Shown here one piece after another: positions 7,362 to 11,909 of a stretch of DNA of 11,909 nucleotides. The position numbers and the translations under genes are program-made. The first letter of the stretch is position 1, and every line of letters begins with the position of its first letter. The stretch covers positions 1 through 11,909 of the forward strand of contig JAGQHR010000039.1 of NCBI GenBank assembly GCA_020431745.1, written 5' to 3'. Source of the DNA: Candidatus Eiseniibacteriota bacterium. Lineage in GTDB: Bacteria; Eisenbacteria; RBG-16-71-46; CAIMUX01. The notes beneath the pieces were generated by a model. That model did not search any database and was not told the DNA's origin. It was given only the letters and a program-made list of their open reading frames with translations.

Positions 7362-7871
7362 ATGACCCTGCAGCACCCCTCCCCGTCCACGCTGGACAGA
7401 ATTGCGCAACGCTTTCGCCTGCTTGGAGATCCGGTTCGTCTTCGGCTCCTCCACGCCCTGGCGGACGGGGAGCGGTCGGTGGGGGATCTGGTGGAGGCCG
7501 CCGAGACCGGCCAGGCCAACGTGTCCAAACACCTGGCGTTGATGCTGCGAGAGGGGTTGGTCGAGCGACGGAAGCAGGGCCTGCAGGTCTTCTATAAGGT
7601 TGCCGATCCGGAGGTCTTCGCGCTCTGCGGTCTCGTCTGCGGATCGCTGGAAGGGCGGCTCAGCGTCGAACTCTCGGCAATTCTTGCCGACCGTCAGCCG
7701 AAACCGACCGGCACGACGGAAACAGCGATCTCTGCGGACGCGGAGGTCGAGGAGCCGGGGAACGTGTTCCCGTCGGCCCCGCCTGGCGCGAGTACCGAGG
7801 AGTCGGGAGACGATTCCCTGCCGGAGCGCCGTGCGGAACGGAACCCCCCCAAGCGATCGCGGACGAAGTGA
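7362..7871 (+). CDS. ArsR-family winged-helix repressor with C-terminal extension
   Basis: 169 residues; ATG at 7362 with AAGGAG 7 nt upstream. Residues 10-95 form the ArsR winged helix: FRLLGDPVRLRLLHAL, then the helix-turn-helix with recognition helix around GQANVSKHLALMLREGLV, and the wing RRKQGLQVFYKV. The alpha-3 metal motif ELCVCDL is absent (ERSVGDL instead). The only cysteines are C89 and C93 in LCGLVCGSL of the last helix, a possible soft-metal or thiol sensor. Residues 112-169 form a Pro/Glu/Ser-rich tail ending in KRSRTK, probably disordered and unusual because ArsR proteins are commonly near 100-120 residues. It is divergent from the efflux operon with a dyad between, so it most likely represses that operon and itself. 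It converges with the Mur ligase gene with only 3 nt between stops. Confidence 0.9.
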   Translation: MTLQHPSPSTLDRIAQRFRLLGDPVRLRLLHALADGERSVGDLVEAAETGQANVSKHLALMLREGLVERRKQGLQVFYKVADPEVFALCGLVCGSLEGRLSVELSAILADRQPKPTGTTETAISADAEVEEPGNVFPSAPPGASTEESGDDSLPERRAERNPPKRSRTK

Positions 7872-7874
7872 GCC

Positions 7875-9269
7875 TCAGGACGCGGTCGCGCGCACGGCGT
7901 CGAGGATCTCCTCGCAAAGCCCCGGCAACGACGGGTCCCGCGCGCCCATCACGAGGATGAGGTCCCGCGTCCGTGCGCTTCGTGCGATCTCTTCGACGAG
8001 CGCTTTTCTGGACTCGGCGAACCGCGCGTCCACGTTGCGTTCCTCGAGGTCGCGAACGATGTCCCGCGAAGAGAGGTTCTTCTGGGCCGTCCCGCCCGCG
8101 TAGAAAATCTCGAGCATCCAAAAGACATCGGTCGGACGGATCGTCCGGGCCAGCATGTCCACGAGCTCATCGCGAATGAACCGCGTCGGTCCGAAACCGT
8201 GTGGTTGGAAGATCGCCAGCACGCGTTCCCCCCGTGCCTGGGCCGTGCGGAGCGCCGCCTCGATCTTGTGCGGATTGTGTGCGAAGTCGTCGACGACTTC
8301 GATGCCACGGGCGACCCCGTGAGACTGGAAGCGCCGCGCGACGCCGCCGAAGGAACGGAGCCCCTCCGCACAGTGCGCGAGGGACACGCCGGCCTGCAGC
8401 GCCGCCGTCGTGGACGCCACCGCGTTGAACACATTGTGCAGGCCCGGCACCGGGAGGTCGAAGGCGACACTTTCGATGCGGAAGAACGACCCCTCGGCCA
8501 GGAGCCGCACGTCCGCTGCCTCGACGACCGTTCGTGGCACTCGATCCGAGCGCCCCGACATCCCCGGAGAAGCGATGCCGAAGCGGATCGATCCGGCCCC
8601 CAGCGAATCCAGCTCGGCATCGGAGCTGACGGCGAACGGTCCCCGCGTGTTCCGGCGGAACTCCTGGAACATCGTGAGGAGCTCGGCCGGCTCCTTGTGG
8701 TCGCGGTGCAGATTCAGGACCAATCCCATCCATGGGAGGTACTTCACGACACTGCCGTCGCTCTCATCCGCCTCGATCACCAGCAGCTCCCCGGAGCCGG
8801 CATACGCATTGCCCAGCAACCCGCGAGCCTGGAGGAGCGGGAGCTCCGCTCCGGAAAGAACCGAAGGATCGAGTCCCGCGGCAGCGAGAATCTCGAACGT
8901 CATCGCCGTGACCGTCGACTTCCCGCTGGTGCCGGTGATCGCGATCGTCCGGTGGGCCGCGACGAATCTCGCCAGAAGATCGGAACGATGGAGGATGGGG
9001 ACGCCGTTCCGCCGGGCGGCCGCGACATCCGGGACGGTTTCCTCGACGGCGGTAGAAACGACCAGACCGTCGCAACCCGCGAGTCCCGAGCCGTCCTGGG
9101 GCACGATCTGTACGCCCGCCGCTTCCAGGGCTCGACGAATGTGTCCATGCTCGCCGCGATCGAAGAATCGGTCGCTTCCGGTCGCCCGGCCGCCACGAGC
9201 GACATGGAACTGGGCCAGCGCGCTCATGCCGCTGCCGGCCACTCCGGCAAAGTGCAAGGTTTCTCCCAT
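7875..9269 (-). CDS. MurC/Mpl-like Mur ligase (UDP-N-acetylmuramate-amino acid ligase family)
   Basis: 464 residues, normal for MurC. Three domains can be followed: an N-terminal Rossmann-like UDP-binding part with GVAGSGMSALAQ (9-20); the central ATPase with P-loop GTSGKST (113-119), EADESDGS (166-173) and NLHRDH (186-191); and a C-terminal domain with RRFQ, DDFAHNP (327-333), FQPHGFGPTRF (354-364) and MGARDP. MurC adds L-alanine to UDP-MurNAc in the cytoplasm; Mpl re-attaches tripeptide. Several signatures differ from textbook MurC: GTSGKST for GTHGKTT, MGARD for GAGD, LHRDH for a DADH-type motif. This may be a divergent MurC or a paralogue with another substrate. Start: ATG at 9269 places the glycine motif as in MurC; ATG at 9281 is an alternative. 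Neither has a ribosome binding site. A frame open back to 9599 would overlap the divergent protease gene and is unlikely. Confidence 0.83.
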   Translation of the reverse strand: MGETLHFAGVAGSGMSALAQFHVARGGRATGSDRFFDRGEHGHIRRALEAAGVQIVPQDGSGLAGCDGLVVSTAVEETVPDVAAARRNGVPILHRSDLLARFVAAHRTIAITGTSGKSTVTAMTFEILAAAGLDPSVLSGAELPLLQARGLLGNAYAGSGELLVIEADESDGSVVKYLPWMGLVLNLHRDHKEPAELLTMFQEFRRNTRGPFAVSSDAELDSLGAGSIRFGIASPGMSGRSDRVPRTVVEAADVRLLAEGSFFRIESVAFDLPVPGLHNVFNAVASTTAALQAGVSLAHCAEGLRSFGGVARRFQSHGVARGIEVVDDFAHNPHKIEAALRTAQARGERVLAIFQPHGFGPTRFIRDELVDMLARTIRPTDVFWMLEIFYAGGTAQKNLSSRDIVRDLEERNVDARFAESRKALVEEIARSARTRDLILVMGARDPSLPGLCEEILDAVRATAS

Positions 9270-9501
9270 GGCCGCGATCATGGCAGAGGTCGAATCGATT
9301 GACCAGACTCCGGTACTCGCGAACGCTGGATCACTTCCCCGTCGAGGATCACGACGAAACTGCGACGCTGCGCGACCTTGTAGGAGAGCCGCGAGAAACG
9401 GCCGCCGCACGAGGAAGGGATTGTCGCTCGGGGAGTCGTTCCCTCGCTCGCACTTTTCAGAAAGAGGTCCTCGGGGATAGACTCGAGCCGCTCCACACAC
9501 G

Positions 9502-9506
9502 GGAGG
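9502..9506 (+). promoter_or_regulatory. Ribosome binding site of the metallopeptidase gene
   Basis: GGAGG, 7 nt before the ATG at 9514. It fixes this start and thereby rules out the long minus-strand reading of the Mur ligase that would cover the first codons of this gene. Confidence 0.7.
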
Positions 9507-9513
9507 TCGCCGC

Positions 9514-11493
9514 ATGGAACGCCGCCGACGGATTCGCCATTCTGCAAGTGCCTTCGTGATCTTCCTCGTCCTGGCTCCGGCCGTGGTGGGCGCCGACACG
9601 GGTTGGCTCCGGGTCGCGACCGACGACTTTTCGATCTACAGCAACGCCAAGGGATCCGAAGCGACACGGCTCGCGGGGGAGATCATTCTTCTCCGATCGG
9701 TCCTGCAACAGACGACGACGGACATGCGCGTGCTCTCGCCGCTGCCGACCAACGTCTACGTGTTCCGCGACGAGAAGAGCTTCGAGCCCTTCAACCTCGA
9801 TGCGACGGGGAACGTACGCCACGCTGCCGGATACTTCCGAAGTTCCCCCGATGGCAACTACGTCGCGCTCACCGCGGGCGGGGACGAAGATGCCGAGGCG
9901 ACCCTGCGCCTGGTACGTCACGAGTACATGCACTACTTCCTGAACAACAACTTCCCCAAGCTTCCGGTCTGGCTCGACGAAGGTCTCGCGGAGTGCTTCA
10001 GCAACACGAGGATCGACGGGGAGATTGCGGAGATCGGGCGCCCGCTGACCCACCATCGCGAGTGGCTCGCCGCCGAAAGCTGGATCCCGTTGCCAGCGCT
10101 CGTGTCCGTCGACCGGAGCTCTCCGCTCTATCGCGGTGAGGGAACGGACGGGGGCGGTAGTCGTGGTGGAGAGGCGCGACAAGCGGTGTTCTACGCGGAA
10201 TCCTGGCTGCTGACGCACTACTTGTTCTGCGGTGACGCCTCGCGCCCCGGGCGGATCAACGACGTGATTCGTCGGATCGAGAAGGGCGAAGACGGCTGGG
10301 AGGTCGTGCTGTCCGAAACGGGGATGGGCGAGGCCGAGCTCGTCAAGACACTCAAGCTATACAACGTGCGGGGTTCGTTCCCGTTTCACCGTTGGACCTG
10401 TCCGCGCGAGATCGCCGTCGGCTCGCTCGTCAACTTTCAACCACTGAACGAAGTGGAGACTTCCGCCTGTCTGGGAGATCTCATGGCGCATGGGCCGGGA
10501 GGCGAAGCGGAAGCGGAGCGTGTCCTCTCGGAAGCGGTGAAGGACGGCGCCGGCAACAGCCTGGCATACGACGCGCTGGGATATCTCTACCACGAGGAGG
10601 GTCGACGCGGCTTGGCGTTTGCAGCGGCCGAAAGAGCGATCGCGCTCGATAGCCTGGACGTTCGGTCGCGCGTTCTGGCCGCGACGTGTCTCGCCGAATC
10701 GTCCGCCGTTTCCACGAACGGTCTGGCGCTCCAGCGGGAGGCGAGGAGCCATCTGCGGATCTGCATGGCCGCTCAGCCGGGAAACTATGAGCATCATCTC
10801 CGATTCGGAGGCACCTTCACGGAGGAGACCGACGGGCTTTGGGAGGGTGTATCCGCGTTGATTCAGGCGCAACAGGCGATGCCGTTTCGCAAGGATGTGG
10901 CGACTCTTCTGGCGATCCTGACGGCGAAAACCGGAAACATCGATGGAGCACGCGCTCTCCGGGAGTCTCTACGCCGCTCCGGCGCCGGGGACGGCTACCT
11001 GCAACGCGTGGACATGGCCCTGCGCAGGGCGGAGATCGACAAGATCAACTCGATGGTGGAGGGCAAGTCGGCTAGTGAGGCACTCAATGCCTATCGGGAT
11101 GCCATGCGGGTGACCGATGATGTGTCGATCCGTCGCGAGGTTCAGGATCGGATTCGACGTCTCGAACAACGGGAAGCGGAAGAGCCCGCGCTCGATCGCT
11201 ACCGGCAGGGCGTGGATCTCGCAGTCGCCGGCAAGTTGGACGAGGCGATCGAAGTCTGGCAAGCGGTTCAGGCCGAGACCAACGATCCCGTGCTTCGTAT
11301 CACCGCACAAACGGCCATCGAGCAGGCGCATCATCATCAGGAGCTCGAGAGCGCCCGGCGCCTCGTCCGCGAGGGGCGACTCAGGGATGCGCTGACCAAA
11401 CTCGACGCCCTGCTCGGTCAGGAGCTTCGGCCGGAGATGAAAGAGCAAGCCGCAGCGCTCCATGCCGCGGTCGCAGGCGAGCTGGGAAAGTAG
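9514..11493 (+). CDS. Exported zinc metallopeptidase (DUF1570/peptidase-MA-like) with TPR-like repeats
   Basis: 659 residues; ATG at 9514 with GGAGG 7 nt upstream. Residues 1-27 form a clean signal peptide (MERRRR, hydrophobic core, cut after VVGA). The peptidase domain holds HEYMH (136-140), the HExxH zinc site with E137 as catalytic base, followed by LPVWLDEGLAECFS, where E156 or E160 is the likely third ligand as in gluzincins. FYAESWLLTHYL (226-237) is another family landmark. A Gly-rich insert (GEGTDGGGSRGG, 208-219) precedes it. From about 330 the chain is helical with TPR-like units, clearest at 335-380 and 560-600, which suggests protein binding. The enzyme should act in the periplasm or outside the cell. 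It is divergent from the Mur ligase gene with 244 nt between, so shared regulation is possible but not shown. Substrate unknown. Confidence 0.85.
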   Translation: MERRRRIRHSASAFVIFLVLAPAVVGADTGWLRVATDDFSIYSNAKGSEATRLAGEIILLRSVLQQTTTDMRVLSPLPTNVYVFRDEKSFEPFNLDATGNVRHAAGYFRSSPDGNYVALTAGGDEDAEATLRLVRHEYMHYFLNNNFPKLPVWLDEGLAECFSNTRIDGEIAEIGRPLTHHREWLAAESWIPLPALVSVDRSSPLYRGEGTDGGGSRGGEARQAVFYAESWLLTHYLFCGDASRPGRINDVIRRIEKGEDGWEVVLSETGMGEAELVKTLKLYNVRGSFPFHRWTCPREIAVGSLVNFQPLNEVETSACLGDLMAHGPGGEAEAERVLSEAVKDGAGNSLAYDALGYLYHEEGRRGLAFAAAERAIALDSLDVRSRVLAATCLAESSAVSTNGLALQREARSHLRICMAAQPGNYEHHLRFGGTFTEETDGLWEGVSALIQAQQAMPFRKDVATLLAILTAKTGNIDGARALRESLRRSGAGDGYLQRVDMALRRAEIDKINSMVEGKSASEALNAYRDAMRVTDDVSIRREVQDRIRRLEQREAEEPALDRYRQGVDLAVAGKLDEAIEVWQAVQAETNDPVLRITAQTAIEQAHHHQELESARRLVREGRLRDALTKLDALLGQELRPEMKEQAAALHAAVAGELGK

Positions 11494-11495
11494 GG

Positions 11496-11555
11496 CTGCC
11501 CGCTCCGGCGCCTCCCGCTCCGATGCCTCCCGCTCCGGCGCCTCCCGCTTCGGCT
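11496..11555. repeat. Four tandem 15-bp units behind the metallopeptidase gene
   Basis: Units at 11496-11510, 11511-11525, 11526-11540 and 11541-11555 follow the pattern CCTCCCGCTCCGGCG with one to three changes each. The first unit begins 2 nt after the TAG of the metallopeptidase. Because the unit is 15 nt, each reading frame repeats every five codons. The plus-strand frame beginning at 11496 reads as a Pro/Ala tract (LPAPAPPAPMPPAPAPPASAP) and stays open to a TGA near 11640. No hairpin-plus-T-run terminator is seen in this gap. Confidence 0.75.
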
Positions 11556-11752
11556 CCCTCGAATCCAAGCCGGTACCCGAGGGTGGAATACGGGACACTC
11601 CGTAGTTCCGCGACAACCTGCGCAGAATGGAATGGTCCATGGTGATGCGGCTCGCGGATCCGGTATCCTTGTGGACTGCGTCGAGACGATGTGTGCGGGT
11701 GGGGATGGTCGGGAGTTGCACGAGCGGGACGGCCCGCGCGGCGGAGAGGTGT

Positions 11753-11909
11753 ATGGGCGAGACATCGCACTTGAGCCCGGGGGGATGGGTCCAGCAGGTC
11801 CTGCAGAAGGACCGGGCGGCCTGGACCGCAGAGGACCTGACAAGGCTGGTGCATCAGGAGAAGATACGGGTCGTGAGCCTCAAGCACGTCGGCGGTGACG
11901 GCTGGCTCA
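11753..11909 (+). CDS. Glutamine synthetase-like protein, N-terminal 52 residues (gene cut by window edge)
   Basis: ATG at 11753 with GGAG 6 nt upstream opens a frame that runs to the right edge. After a short lead, residues 24-52 (WTAEDLTRLVHQEKIRVV, then SLKHVGGDGWL) follow the start of glutamine synthetase: a helix of the type TxEDLxxLVxExxI followed by the beta strands VVSLKHV..DGWL of the beta-grasp domain. In classical GlnA the corresponding strand is VDLRFTD..G. The version with GGDG-xLK-like ending resembles GS proteins of some non-proteobacterial groups. No catalytic residues are inside the window, so an amino-acid/polyamine ligase of the GS family is possible. The enzyme would make glutamine from glutamate, ammonia and ATP in the cytoplasm. 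The 259 nt before it hold the tandem repeat and presumably its promoter. Confidence 0.6.
   Translation, partial: MGETSHLSPGGWVQQVLQKDRAAWTAEDLTRLVHQEKIRVVSLKHVGGDGWL

Noticed and set aside
9278..9498. Minus-strand frame ending in LDGEVIQRSRVPESGQ whose TGA overlaps the ATG at 9281 as ATGA, like the coupled efflux genes
   Set aside because: There is no start codon with a ribosome binding site below 9514. The only in-frame GTG candidate is preceded by cctcccgt and lies almost at the protease start, and third-position GC bias fades along the frame. Chance overlap is more likely.
11706..11720. TGG...TTGCA resembling a sigma54 (-24/-12) promoter before the glutamine synthetase-like gene
   Set aside because: The GG and GC elements are 9 nt apart rather than the strict 10, and the -24 box otherwise lacks the CAC. 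Position would suit, but the spacing rule fails.

Overview
The window is GC-rich, gene-dense DNA from a diderm (Gram-negative-type) bacterium. A tripartite efflux pump with an outer-membrane channel, two lipoprotein signals and a Mur ligase all imply an outer membrane and peptidoglycan. Almost every gene has a clear GGAGG-type ribosome binding site. The mix of a DUF1570/peptidase-MA-like protease with TPRs, a divergent MurC-like ligase and a PII-linked RND pump suggests an uncultivated high-GC lineage (Acidobacteriota, Gemmatimonadota, Eisenbacteria/Krumholzibacteriota, Myxococcota or similar). No rRNA or marker gene fixes this. I see no rRNA, tRNA, CRISPR array, insertion sequence or phage gene.

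Layout: (1) 1-422, minus strand: start of a secreted, probably lipid-anchored, beta-rich protein that runs off the left edge. (2) 423-784: non-coding, with a strong 12-bp hairpin just behind the next operon. (3) 785-7183, minus strand: a five-gene operon in transcription order: TolC-type outer-membrane factor, membrane-fusion lipoprotein, RND permease, a 62-residue DUF2892 membrane protein and a 94-residue PII-like protein. The first three are joined by ATGA stop/start overlaps, the fourth overlaps the pump gene by 14 nt, and the fifth follows after 19 nt. (4) 7184-7361: divergent control region with a good sigma70-type promoter for the pump and an ArsR-type dyad touching its -10 box. (5) 7362-7871, plus strand: the ArsR-family repressor. 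(6) 7875-9269, minus strand: a MurC/Mpl-like ligase, tail to tail with arsR with only 3 nt between. (7) 9514-11493, plus strand: an exported HEYMH zinc metallopeptidase with TPR-like C-terminal repeats. (8) 11496-11555: four tandem 15-bp units. (9) 11753 to the right edge, plus strand: the N-terminus of a glutamine synthetase-like protein.

The coherent system is regions 3-5. An ArsR repressor with a CxxxC pair in its last helix probably holds off the pump operon until a thiol-reactive signal (soft metal, metalloid or reactive sulfur species) appears. The channel, adaptor and permease then export a substrate. The co-transcribed DUF2892 and PII-like proteins, each with conserved-looking cysteines, are candidates for sensing or tuning at the inner membrane. 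The substrate cannot be read from the sequence. The permease carries the Asp-Asp pair of the HAE group rather than the signature I associate with CusA/CzcA metal pumps.
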